A DNA stretch of 13,759 nucleotides from an uncultured Collinsella sp. (GCA_958438125.1 CAUBQN010000035.1:1-13759); one strand, 5' to 3'. Shown: positions 1-7,139, counted from the stretch's first letter. Notes: generated by a model from the letters alone, not told the origin. Numbers and translations: made by a program.

Positions 1-166
1 ATTTAAAGTTGTAGCCAAACGCCGCGCCCGCCGAGACACCCACCATATGGTCGCAAGTTAAGCCGTGCTCCATCCAAACGTCGAGCACGCCCGCCGTATA
101 CATACCGCGGTAGCCGCCTCCCTCGAGTGCCAGCCCCACCGTGCGCGTCGTATTTGACTGTGCCAT
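1..166 (-). CDS. Patatin-like phospholipase family protein (N-terminal fragment, cut by window edge)
   Basis: Only the first 55 codons are visible; the gene runs off the left edge. Two hallmarks of the patatin fold are present. The glycine-rich oxyanion-hole motif EGGGYRG lies at residues 15-21, and the nucleophile elbow GVSAG at residues 43-47, with Ser45 the predicted nucleophile of the Ser-Asp dyad. The Asp would lie outside the window. Bacterial members are acyl hydrolases of phospholipids or other lipids; the substrate here cannot be told. The ATG at 166 is preceded by GGAG about eight bases upstream, and the oxyanion motif sits at the usual distance from the N terminus with no signal peptide, so a cytoplasmic protein is expected. 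It is divergent from the GGDEF gene across a 324-base gap. The family call is secure despite the truncation; the exact role is unknown. Confidence 0.85.
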   Translation of the reverse strand, partial: MAQSNTTRTVGLALEGGGYRGMYTAGVLDVWMEHGLTCDHMVGVSAGAAFGYNFK

Positions 167-194
167 GCGACCATCTCCGTCCCCACAAATTCAA

Positions 195-213
195 ACGGGA
201 CAAGTATACCCGT
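195..213. promoter_or_regulatory. Inverted repeat ACGGG-N9-CCCGT, possible operator for the patatin-like gene
   Basis: Five-base perfect arms (195-199 and 209-213) flank nine bases. Read on the minus strand, the spacer contains TATACT (203-208), five of six matches to a -10 hexamer, about 37 bases before the patatin-like ATG. A TTGACG hexamer (211-216, minus) overlaps the upstream arm, but no good -10 lies 17 bases beyond it. A repressor site over a promoter is an inference; the arms are short enough to be chance. Confidence 0.25.
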
Positions 214-295
214 CAACATATATCGTCCCAGTCGCATTTTTATCGAACATCGCATCGTCGCGCTACCGCCTGTCGAACAATAGCCGCCCACAGCA

Positions 296-320
296 TGTGC
301 ACCCATATATAATTGTGCAC
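296..320. promoter_or_regulatory. TATAAT -10 box bracketed by two TGTGCAC repeats
   Basis: A consensus TATAAT lies at 308-313 on the plus strand, about 180 bases before the first GGDEF gene. It sits between exact copies of TGTGCAC at 296-302 and 314-320, 18 bases apart start to start. Each contains the palindrome GTGCAC. No good -35 hexamer lies 16-18 bases upstream, so a promoter here may need an activator. The run TATATAAT also gives possible -10 elements on the minus strand. It could serve either divergent gene. Confidence 0.35.
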
Positions 321-338
321 TATTGTTTACACTACTCA

Positions 339-353
339 GCTGTTATCAACAGC
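339..353. promoter_or_regulatory. Palindrome GCTGTT-ATC-AACAGC, possible operator
   Basis: Perfect six-base arms surround a three-base centre, 26 bases downstream of the TATAAT box and 138 bases before the GGDEF start. The position fits a repressor site in the leader of the rightward transcript. It lacks a T tract and is too short for a terminator. No known regulator motif is recognised. Confidence 0.25.
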
Positions 354-490
354 GAACATTAGCCGGCAAATTAACTCAACAACGCGGCAAGGCGGGGGCC
401 TGGATACATGCAAAGCGCTGAGCAACGACGCGTGTACACAACGAGCTCGCCCGACGCAATCCGCCCCGACCTCAGAAAGCCACTTAGAAC

Positions 491-3208
491 ATGGAAACTG
501 TCAGCAATTACACCGAAACGCTCGAAAAGACCGTCCGCGACCTTCTCGAACGTCAAGACGATCTGATCAGGACCGCCTTTACCGACCAGCTTACCGGGCT
601 TGGTAACCGCGGCGGCTTTGCCCGCTCCCTCGAAGAACTCTGGGAGCAGGACGCCCCCGTTACCATGGCGTTCATCGATATCGACAATCTCAAGCACTGC
701 AACGACGTCTTTGGCCATGACGAGGGCAACCGCTATATCTTGCAGGTAAGTCTCTATCTTAATCTGTATATGAAGGTGGGCGAAGCGGCGTTTCGCATAG
801 GCGGCGACGAGTTTGCCATCCTATCTACGATTGCAACCGAGGACGACCTCGCCGAACGTCTGAAACACTGCCGAACGGTTCTGCTCAAAAACAACGATTC
901 CGAGATGCCCCACTCGTTTAGCTACGGAGTGTCACATGCCGACCCCGCCCTGGGCGAAGCTTCCAATCGCATGACGCTCGATGCCGACCATCGCATGTAC
1001 GACTACAAGCTACGTCATGCCATGCACCTCGATCGACGCAATATCACGCAAGTTCACGCCGACGACTTCGAAATAAGCGATCGAATTTTTGACGCCTTTT
1101 CGATGCTCAATGAGGGCCGATATTTCTTTATCGAGAACTTGGACAAACATCGCACCCTTTGGTCACAAGGTGCCTTGCGCGATCTTGGCCTTCCCTCGGA
1201 GCACATAGACAACTGTCGCGATTACTGGAAAACGCGCGTCCATCCCGACGACCTTGAGGCCTGCATCAACGACATCGACCAAGTCTACAACGGCACCAAG
1301 CACCGTCGCGTCATGCAGTATCGTGTGCGCAACGCCGTCGGCGACTACGTCCTTTGCCGTGCTCGCGGGTTTCGTATCGACGGCGACGGAAATGTCCCCT
1401 CGCTCTATGTCGGCGAGCTCGTCAACCACTCACTTGCCGAAACCGTCGACGCCGCCACAGGCCTCGGAACGCAGCGCATGCTGGCCAACGCCATCGACGC
1501 CTGCCGCCGCGATCGTTGCGAGACAGGGCTTATAGCGGTGCGCGTTCGTGGCACGACAAAGCTCAACGAGCTCTACGGGGCCGAGGCCGTCGACAACATG
1601 CTTGCCGAATACGCAGGCCGTATGCTGTCGATCACTCGCGGCAGGAGCCGGGTCTACCGTTCACGAAGCGTTCAGTTCGTCGTGCTCAGCAACGACCTAG
1701 ACCACGAGGCATTCGAGCAACTGACCCGCCACCTTAAAGAGGCCGTTTTCGCTCCTGTTCGAATCGCAGGCGACACCATTACTCCCGTCTGCCTTGTCGT
1801 CCCGGCCTTTTACGAGCACTTAACCCATCAGGCGACCGCCGTTTTAGGCGAACTCGACCGTCGCCTTCGCACGGCCGGCGGGCTTGTTCCCAACGACAGC
1901 CTCCCCATACCCGAGGCTGAGCGCAAAAGCGCCATCGCCGAACGTATCGACTCGCTCACGGGTCTCTATCGACCCAGCGAGTTTATGCGGCGCGCCAACG
2001 CTTTTCTCGAGGCAAGACGCGACGGCGCCTGGTGCATCGCCACGGTCGACATGGGCCACATGCGCCTGTTTAACGAATGGTATGGACAGGCCGAAGGCGA
2101 CCGCCTGCTTGCCGATGTGGGCACGGTCCTCAAGGACATCGAGAATGCCGACATGGGCGTCGCAGGGTACTGGGGCCAAGATGACTTTTGCGTACTCATC
2201 CCCTTTAAGCACATCACCGTCCATCAAATCTACAACCGCGTTCGCGAGGCAGTAGCCAGGTATGATGGCGGCGTAGGTTTTTGGCCGTCCATGGGCGTTT
2301 ACCCCATCGATTCCAATGAGGAGATCACCATCGATGCGCAGGCAAAGGCCATGTTTACCAATCGGCGCGCAAAAAACGACTTTAAGGAGCGCATTGCCAT
2401 TTTTTGCCCCGAGGAGTACAAGCGCGAAATCGTGTTCAACCGCACGCTGACCGAATTCCAGTACGCGCTGTCAAATGGTCGCATCACGTACTATCTTCAG
2501 CCCCAGGTCGATATGGAAACCGGCGAGATTATTGGCGCCGAAGCACTCACCCGCTGGATTAACAAGGACGGCTCTCTCATTTCGCCCGCAACGTTTATCC
2601 CCGCACTCGAGGAAAGCGGCTTTGTAGTGACGCTCGACAAATATGTTTGGCAGGGCGTCGCCATGTGGCTCCGCGAGCGCCTCAATCGAGGACTTCGCGT
2701 GGTTCCGATTTCCCTCAATGTGTCGCGCGTAGACATTCTTGCCTGCGATGTCGCCGAGCATATGGGGTCGCTCGCCGCCCAGTACAACCTGCCGCCCGAA
2801 CTCATGCACATCGAGATCACCGAGACCGCCTATACCGGAGAGTCCGAGGCCGTGGATAAGCTGACCGCGGATCTGCACACCCGTGGCTTCTCGACCTACA
2901 TGGACGATTTTGGCACCGGCCAGTCCACGCTCGCGATGCTCAAGAACGTCAACGTCGACGTCATCAAGCTCGACCGCACCTTTGTGCCCACCGACCGCGA
3001 TCAAGGCCGCAGCACGCAAATCATTTCATCGATGCTCGAAATGGCGCAGTCGCTCCATCTGCCCGTCGTGGTCGAAGGCGTCGAGACAAATGGGCAGGCG
3101 AACATGCTACGACAAATGGGCGCCCGCTACGCTCAGGGCTTCCTCTACTACCGCCCCATGCAGGCGAAGGATTTTGAGGCATTGCTCGATGGTGGCAATA
3201 GCAACTGA
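491..3208 (+). CDS. GGDEF-PAS-(degenerate GGDEF)x2-EAL cyclic-dinucleotide signalling protein
   Basis: A 905-residue protein with no signal peptide or membrane segment, so probably cytosolic. Domains in order: a short helical lead; GGDEF (about 31-180, motif RIGGDEF at 102-108); PAS (about 200-312); a GGDEF-like domain whose motif has decayed to RSRSVQF (about 318-460); a second degenerate GGDEF with GQDDF at 562-566 (about 485-640); and EAL (about 650-900). The EAL domain keeps every residue expected for c-di-GMP hydrolysis: E684, N743, E775, D805-D806, K826, E862 and Q882. The first GGDEF has DID (63-65) and K68, but no RxxD inhibitory site, and N80 stands where guanine-reading Asp is usual. 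It may therefore be a phosphodiesterase with a weak or altered cyclase. The ATG follows an in-frame TAG at 485-487, so no earlier in-frame start exists. The Shine-Dalgarno match is poor. A shorter paralogue follows. Confidence 0.9.
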   Translation: METVSNYTETLEKTVRDLLERQDDLIRTAFTDQLTGLGNRGGFARSLEELWEQDAPVTMAFIDIDNLKHCNDVFGHDEGNRYILQVSLYLNLYMKVGEAAFRIGGDEFAILSTIATEDDLAERLKHCRTVLLKNNDSEMPHSFSYGVSHADPALGEASNRMTLDADHRMYDYKLRHAMHLDRRNITQVHADDFEISDRIFDAFSMLNEGRYFFIENLDKHRTLWSQGALRDLGLPSEHIDNCRDYWKTRVHPDDLEACINDIDQVYNGTKHRRVMQYRVRNAVGDYVLCRARGFRIDGDGNVPSLYVGELVNHSLAETVDAATGLGTQRMLANAIDACRRDRCETGLIAVRVRGTTKLNELYGAEAVDNMLAEYAGRMLSITRGRSRVYRSRSVQFVVLSNDLDHEAFEQLTRHLKEAVFAPVRIAGDTITPVCLVVPAFYEHLTHQATAVLGELDRRLRTAGGLVPNDSLPIPEAERKSAIAERIDSLTGLYRPSEFMRRANAFLEARRDGAWCIATVDMGHMRLFNEWYGQAEGDRLLADVGTVLKDIENADMGVAGYWGQDDFCVLIPFKHITVHQIYNRVREAVARYDGGVGFWPSMGVYPIDSNEEITIDAQAKAMFTNRRAKNDFKERIAIFCPEEYKREIVFNRTLTEFQYALSNGRITYYLQPQVDMETGEIIGAEALTRWINKDGSLISPATFIPALEESGFVVTLDKYVWQGVAMWLRERLNRGLRVVPISLNVSRVDILACDVAEHMGSLAAQYNLPPELMHIEITETAYTGESEAVDKLTADLHTRGFSTYMDDFGTGQSTLAMLKNVNVDVIKLDRTFVPTDRDQGRSTQIISSMLEMAQSLHLPVVVEGVETNGQANMLRQMGARYAQGFLYYRPMQAKDFEALLDGGNSN

Positions 3209-3238
3209 TACGCTCGCGCGCAAAACGCCACCGTCGAA

Positions 3239-3299
3239 GGGGATATTTGTCTCCATTAGCTAACTTATATCCCCAATTCAAACCGAATTGGGGATATGA
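3239..3299 (+). promoter_or_regulatory. Strong intergenic hairpin with a competing pairing partner (attenuator-like or terminator)
   Basis: Arms 3267-3279 and 3285-3297 are perfectly complementary over 13 bases around the loop AAACC; a U-G and a U-A pair can extend the stem to 15. No T tract follows, so it is not a standard intrinsic terminator. A second copy of GGGGATAT at 3239-3246 could instead pair with ATATCCCC at 3267-3274, giving mutually exclusive structures. The hairpin ends 21-23 bases before the strong ribosome binding site of the second GGDEF gene. Confidence 0.55.
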
Positions 3300-3319
3300 T
3301 ACAAACCGTTGTTCCGCCC

Positions 3320-3332
3320 AAGGAGGTTATCC
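3320..3332 (+). promoter_or_regulatory. Extended Shine-Dalgarno site that fixes the start of the second GGDEF gene
   Basis: AAGGAGGTTATCC differs by one base from the full complement of the usual 16S rRNA 3' tail. The AAGGAGG core (3320-3326) lies nine bases before ATG 3336. This rules out the longer TTG start at 3309, which would place the site inside the coding region. Translation initiation should be strong. Confidence 0.85.
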
Positions 3333-3335
3333 ATC

Positions 3336-4865
3336 ATGAACGAGTCGTATCGCCTGGGCGAGCAATCGATTATTGCCTATCTTCAGCGACTTGCGAACGG
3401 CGTCTCGACCGCCGAACTCGATGTTGCCGCGCTGCCTGCTGGGCTACGCGCCGTTGGCGAGCAACTGCAAAAGACGCATGCCATCCTGCAACAAGAGCGC
3501 CGGCTGCTTGAGCGCAACGCCTATATCGATCCGCTCACCAACTTGGGCAACCGCAACGGATTCGACCGTCACGTCGAGCAACTCTGGCGCAAAGGCGACC
3601 CCTTCACCTGCGCCTATATTGACATCGACCATCTCAAGCATTGCAATGATAGGTTTGGCCACGCCGAAGGCAATCGCTATATTCTGAGCATCTGCCGCAC
3701 GCTCTCCGAAACCATGGAGCACGATGAGATGCTGTTCCGTATCGGTGGAGACGAGTTTGTGCTCATCTCGCTCTCCGCAAACGAGATTGAACTCGAGCAG
3801 CGCTTGGAGCAGGTACGTGCCGGGCTGATCGAGGCGAGCTCAGGTGGCAAGGCGCCCATGATCGGCAGCTTTAGCTTTGGCTGCTCGCGCGTCGATCCAC
3901 TTGCTGGCGACACGCGTCGCCAGATGACGATGGATGCCGATCGCAAGATGTATCGCTATAAGCTTATGCATCGTGTGCAGCAACCGAAAGACGATGACGC
4001 GCCGCAACGCCCAATCGTCGATCAGCTTCCCTGCAACGACCGGGTGTTCCAAGCGATCTCCATGAGCTCCGAGACGCGCTATCCGTTTATCCTCAATCTC
4101 GATACGGGAGAATCGCAATGGTCGGTTAACGCCGTGCGCGATTTTGACCTGCCCTCCCAGCACCCTTTTAACTCACTCGACATGTGGCTCGCCCGCGTTC
4201 ATCCCGAGGACCGCGACAACGTACGTGTCGAGCTCGACATGGTGATAAACGGCACGTGGCACTTCCACTACATGCAGTATCGCGTGATGGATGCCACCGG
4301 AAAATACGTGCTTTGCGACTGCACGGGCTACCGCTTGGACGGCACCGATACCGAGCCCGGCATGTATGTGGGCATTATCGTCAACCGAAGCTTGGCAGAT
4401 ACGACCGATTCCGTGACCGGCTTGGGCGATATTCACGCCCTGGTCAACGCCATTGGCGAAATGCGTCGCGTGGCGCGCAAGGCTGGTTTGATCGCCATCA
4501 AAATCGACGATATCGCTCAGGTCAATGCCCGCTTTGGCTTTGATGCGGGCGACCGCGTTTTGGCAGAATGTGCCGCCTGTCTGGTGGAATGCTCGCGCGG
4601 TAAGGGTCGTATGTTCCGCTCGACGGGGCCGATGTTCGTGGCTCTTTTCGACGACTTTGATCCCGAAGAAACCGATGCGATTGCAGAGGAAATCGAGCGG
4701 TTCCTGGGTTCGCCCGTGCTCTTTGGCCCATTTGAATATCAGCCGCCCATTCGCGTGGCCACGCTCCATCTGGACGGCGTCGACCGTCAGCCCGTTTCGA
4801 TTTTGAACGAGCTCAAAGCGTTGCTCGGGAAAGCCGTGCAGGTGCCAGGTACCAAACTGGATTAG
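3336..4865 (+). CDS. GGDEF-PAS-degenerate GGDEF protein (putative diguanylate or dinucleotide cyclase)
   Basis: A 509-residue soluble protein, paralogous to the first two-thirds of its upstream neighbour but without an EAL domain. A helical N terminus (about 1-62) leads into GGDEF (about 63-212), with DIDHLK at 96-101 and RIGGDEF at 135-141. A PAS domain (about 240-352) and a decayed GGDEF-like domain (about 356-505) follow; in the latter the active motif is replaced by RSTGPMF. The first GGDEF keeps the metal and catalytic residues. It lacks the RxxD inhibitory site and has Asn113 at the guanine-reading position normally held by Asp. It is probably a cyclase controlled by the PAS domain; the ligand is unknown. 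The start is set by an excellent Shine-Dalgarno site. The 127-base gap after the EAL gene contains a strong hairpin, so the pair may share a transcript with regulated read-through. Confidence 0.9.
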   Translation: MNESYRLGEQSIIAYLQRLANGVSTAELDVAALPAGLRAVGEQLQKTHAILQQERRLLERNAYIDPLTNLGNRNGFDRHVEQLWRKGDPFTCAYIDIDHLKHCNDRFGHAEGNRYILSICRTLSETMEHDEMLFRIGGDEFVLISLSANEIELEQRLEQVRAGLIEASSGGKAPMIGSFSFGCSRVDPLAGDTRRQMTMDADRKMYRYKLMHRVQQPKDDDAPQRPIVDQLPCNDRVFQAISMSSETRYPFILNLDTGESQWSVNAVRDFDLPSQHPFNSLDMWLARVHPEDRDNVRVELDMVINGTWHFHYMQYRVMDATGKYVLCDCTGYRLDGTDTEPGMYVGIIVNRSLADTTDSVTGLGDIHALVNAIGEMRRVARKAGLIAIKIDDIAQVNARFGFDAGDRVLAECAACLVECSRGKGRMFRSTGPMFVALFDDFDPEETDAIAEEIERFLGSPVLFGPFEYQPPIRVATLHLDGVDRQPVSILNELKALLGKAVQVPGTKLD

Positions 4866-4893
4866 CACCGCGCCCACACCGCCTCCCCCATCG

Positions 4894-4902
4894 TGCGATA
4901 AT
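4894..4902 (+). promoter_or_regulatory. Extended -10 promoter candidate for the flavoprotein operon
   Basis: TGCGATAAT matches the extended -10 form TGnTATAAT with one mismatch in the hexamer. It lies 38 bases before the ATG of the flavoprotein gene, giving a plausible leader of about 30 bases. No clear -35 hexamer is present, which extended -10 promoters tolerate. Confidence 0.4.
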
Positions 4903-4939
4903 CCTCTACAGAAGTCACCGACAGCAGAGGGAGTTTGTG

Positions 4940-5563
4940 ATGAAGGTTCTTTTGGTCAATGGCAGCCCCAAGGCAAACGGCAACACCGCCCGCGCACTCG
5001 CCGAGGTCGCCGAGCAACTCAATGCCGAAGGCATTGATACCGAGGTGTTTCAGCTGGGCGCCAAGCCCATTCGCGATTGCATCGGTTGCGGCCAGTGCGG
5101 CAAGCTCGGCGGTCGCTGCACCTTTGACGATGACGTGGTGAGCGAGCTGATCGCTGCCGCCGAGCAGGCAGATGGCTTTGTCTTTGGCTCACCTGTCTAC
5201 TATGCGCACCCCAGCGGGCGCATCCTCTCGGCTCTCGATCGCGCCTTCTATGCAGGCGGGCATGCCTTTGAGCACAAACCCGGCGCTGCCGTCGCCGTTG
5301 CCCGTCGCGGCGGCACGTCGACCACCTTCGACGTGCTCAATAAGTACTTCACCATCAACCAGATGCCCGTGGTTGCTTCCACGTACTGGAACAACGTGTT
5401 TGGCGCCATGCCGGGCGAGGCCGCCCAGGACGCCGAGGGCCTGGCCACCATGCGCAACATCGGCAAGAACATGGCCTGGCTCCTGCATTGTATCGAGGCA
5501 GGACAGGCCGCCGGTATCGAAGCCCCCGAAGCCGATCGCGAGCGCACCAACTTCATCAGGTAG
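4940..5563 (+). CDS. NADPH-dependent FMN reductase / iron-sulfur flavoprotein-like oxidoreductase
   Basis: A 207-residue flavodoxin-fold protein. NGSPKANGNT at residues 7-16 is the FMN phosphate-binding loop after the first beta strand. FGSPVYYAHPSG at 82-93 is the second conserved flavin loop of this family. The spacing C47-x2-C50-x2-C53-x6-C60 matches the compact cysteine motif that binds a [4Fe-4S] cluster in archaeal and bacterial iron-sulfur flavoproteins, so a cluster is plausible though unproven. Such proteins move electrons between ferredoxin or NAD(P)H and small acceptors; the acceptor cannot be told. I chose ATG 4940 over the adjacent GTG 4937 because it is the stronger start and AGAGGGA lies suitably upstream. 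The ArsC-like gene begins 17 bases after its stop, suggesting one operon. Other annotations could read 'flavodoxin family protein'. Confidence 0.85.
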   Translation: MKVLLVNGSPKANGNTARALAEVAEQLNAEGIDTEVFQLGAKPIRDCIGCGQCGKLGGRCTFDDDVVSELIAAAEQADGFVFGSPVYYAHPSGRILSALDRAFYAGGHAFEHKPGAAVAVARRGGTSTTFDVLNKYFTINQMPVVASTYWNNVFGAMPGEAAQDAEGLATMRNIGKNMAWLLHCIEAGQAAGIEAPEADRERTNFIR

Positions 5564-5580
5564 AACGGCGGAACAAATAC

Positions 5581-5922
5581 ATGAACGTGCAAATTTTTGG
5601 CACCAAAAAGTCTTTCGATACCAAGAAAGCACAGCGCTTCTTCAAAGAGCGCCGCATTAAGGTGCAGTTTATCGACCTTAAGGAAAAGGAGATGAGCAAG
5701 GGCGAACTCACGAGCGTGATGCAGGCGGTCGGCGGTATCGACAAGCTGCTCAACCCCAAGGCCAAGGACGAGGAGACGCTCGCGCTCATCCAGCACCTCA
5801 CCCCCAGCCAGCGCTTCGACAAGTTGCTCGAGAACCAGCAGGTTCTAGCCGAGCCCATCGTGCGTAACGGCAAAAAGGCCACCGTCGGTTATTGCCCCGA
5901 TGTATGGGGAGCCTGGGAGTAG
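5581..5922 (+). CDS. ArsC/Spx-family protein lacking the N-terminal catalytic cysteine
   Basis: A 113-residue thioredoxin-like protein of the ArsC/Spx/YffB family. The N-terminal strand and helix read FGTKKSFDTKKAQRFF (6-21), then a predicted strand VQFIDL (28-33). LLNPKAK (56-62) and EPIVRNGKKATVGY (91-104) are the central and C-terminal family motifs. In related proteins the first loop carries a cysteine (for example GIKNCDTIKKA in YffB); here the equivalent position is Ser11. The only cysteine is Cys105 in the C-terminal GYCPDVW. Arsenate reduction or a CxxC redox switch is therefore unlikely by the usual mechanism; a binding or regulatory role is possible. ATG 5581 starts directly at the first beta strand; longer frames reach back into the flavoprotein gene and are not supported. 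The ribosome site is weak (GGCGGA), consistent with coupling to the upstream gene. Confidence 0.8.
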   Translation: MNVQIFGTKKSFDTKKAQRFFKERRIKVQFIDLKEKEMSKGELTSVMQAVGGIDKLLNPKAKDEETLALIQHLTPSQRFDKLLENQQVLAEPIVRNGKKATVGYCPDVWGAWE

Positions 5923-5924
5923 CC

Positions 5925-5953
5925 TGTGTTATTTGCCAGCGCGTGGGTATAAG
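5925..5953 (+). promoter_or_regulatory. Weak promoter candidate for the CobW-like gene
   Basis: TATAAG at 5948-5953 with TGTGTT at 5925-5930 gives a 17-base spacer in the 86-base gap before the GTPase gene. Both hexamers are imperfect. I saw no zinc-repressor-type palindrome or cobalamin riboswitch features here. Confidence 0.25.
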
Positions 5954-6008
5954 AGCAGGCGTTTGGCATATGATTCAACTGTAAGCCATGTCTAACAAAG
6001 GAGGGCAC

Positions 6009-7139
6009 ATGCCCAACAAACCCGTGAAAATCATCATGCTTACCGGATACCTCGGTGCCGGCAAGACCACGCTGCTCAACCACATCCTCGCTAACGACGG
6101 CGGTATCCGCGCCGCCGTAATCGTCAACGATATCGGCGAGATCAATGTGGACGCCAGCCTCATCGCCGACGGCGGCCTTTCCGAGACCGACGACCTCATC
6201 CCGCTCACCAACGGCTGCATCTGCTGCACGCTTTCGGATGACCTGGCCAACCAGCTGCAGGGCATCGCCGATTCGGGCAACTTCGATTACATCATCATCG
6301 AGGCCTCGGGCATTTGCGAGCCCATCCCCATCGCCTACACCATCTCGAGCTTCTGCGACGAGGCCAAGGTGGGCGGCGAGCCTAAGCTCGCGCTCGACAA
6401 CATCGTGGCCGTGGTCGACTGTGCCCGCATGTACGACGAGTTCAACGGCGGTCGCGACCTGCTGGCTGAGGATATCGACGAGGACGACATCGAGAGCCTG
6501 CTCATCCAGCAGATCGAGTTCTGCTCCACGCTGATCCTCAACAAGACCGATACCGTGAGCCCTGAGCAGATCGCCGAGCTCAAGGCCATCGTGCGCAGCC
6601 TGCAGAAGGACGCCGTGATCGTCGAGGCCCAAAACGGAGAGGTTCCTATGGAGGAGCTGCTCGACACCGACCGCTTTGACTTTATGCGCGCCTACAACTC
6701 CGCCGCCTGGATCGATGCCATGGAGCATCCCGAGGAGCACGATGACCCCGAGGTGCTCGAGTACGACATCGAGACCTTTGTTTACTCGCGCCGCAAGCCG
6801 TTTGACCTGCAGAAGTTCACCGATTTTGTTGAGCAGGAGTGGCCCGACGAGGTCATTCGCGTCAAGGGTCCGCTGTGGCAGACCGGCGATCCGGACATGT
6901 GCTACATGTTTGAGCAGGCCGGCCACCAGATGCGCCTGATGGAGAACGGTCTGTTCGTTGACTCCGCGCCCGAGGGCGAGAAGCAGAAGATCATCGACGA
7001 GAACCCCGAGATCATGCAGATTTGGGACGACGAGACGGGCGACCGTATGACGAGCCTGTGCATCATCGGCCGTCACATGGACAAGGATGCGCTCATCGCC
7101 TCCCTCGATGCCTGCCTGACCGACTGGCACCGCGCCTAG
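6009..7139 (+). CDS. CobW/P47K (COG0523) family GTP-binding protein, putative metal chaperone
   Basis: A 376-residue G3E-family GTPase. Walker A is GYLGAGKT (13-20), the switch region NDIGEINVD (40-48), and the family metal-binding motif GCICC (69-73; C70, C72, C73). The Walker B/G3-like EASG lies at 98-101 and the base-specificity motif NKTD at 178-181. A CobW C-terminal domain follows (about 252-370), running from FVYSRRKPFD to a CIIGRHMDKD segment. Family members use GTP hydrolysis to deliver Zn, Co or Fe to target enzymes; the metal cannot be assigned. There is no His-rich stretch, but an acidic segment occurs at about 154-162. I chose ATG 6009 because AAAGGAGGG (5997-6005) lies just upstream; ATG 5988 has no ribosome site and would place this one inside the gene. 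The gene ends in a strong terminator, so it is probably monocistronic or first in a read-through unit with trmL. Confidence 0.9.
   Translation: MPNKPVKIIMLTGYLGAGKTTLLNHILANDGGIRAAVIVNDIGEINVDASLIADGGLSETDDLIPLTNGCICCTLSDDLANQLQGIADSGNFDYIIIEASGICEPIPIAYTISSFCDEAKVGGEPKLALDNIVAVVDCARMYDEFNGGRDLLAEDIDEDDIESLLIQQIEFCSTLILNKTDTVSPEQIAELKAIVRSLQKDAVIVEAQNGEVPMEELLDTDRFDFMRAYNSAAWIDAMEHPEEHDDPEVLEYDIETFVYSRRKPFDLQKFTDFVEQEWPDEVIRVKGPLWQTGDPDMCYMFEQAGHQMRLMENGLFVDSAPEGEKQKIIDENPEIMQIWDDETGDRMTSLCIIGRHMDKDALIASLDACLTDWHRA

Larger units (their letters stand above)
167..490. other. Gene-free divergent intergenic region with candidate control elements
   Basis: This stretch separates the patatin-like gene (leftward) from the first GGDEF gene (rightward). 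I see no convincing gene in it. It is more AT-rich than its surroundings between about 180 and 375. It holds an ACGGG-N9-CCCGT inverted repeat at 195-213, a perfect TATAAT at 308-313 between two TGTGCAC copies, and a GCTGTT-ATC-AACAGC palindrome at 339-353. A 50-codon frame from an ATG at 408 enters the GGDEF gene out of frame and has no recognisable content. The region most likely carries promoters for both genes. Confidence 0.6.

Noticed and set aside
408..560. Fifty-codon frame upstream of and overlapping the first GGDEF gene (ATG 408)
   Set aside because: It has no recognisable content and shows no similarity to the longer N terminus of the paralogue, so neither a leader peptide nor a frameshifted N terminus is supported.
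3309..3335. TTG start giving a nine-residue longer second GGDEF protein
   Set aside because: It would put a near-perfect Shine-Dalgarno site inside the coding region; ATG 3336 is nine bases after that site.
3209..3335. c-di-GMP riboswitch between the signalling genes
   Set aside because: The interval is dominated by one simple hairpin; I could not find the paired helices and conserved loop of the known classes.
5488..5580. Longer start for the ArsC-like gene within the flavoprotein gene
   Set aside because: The extra residues are a basic, low-complexity out-of-frame read of the flavoprotein; the fold begins at ATG 5581.
5935..5967. Imperfect hairpin (GCCAGCGC with GCGTTTGGC) after the ArsC-like gene as a terminator
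   Set aside because: It has a bulge, a long loop and no T tract, so support is too weak to list as a feature.
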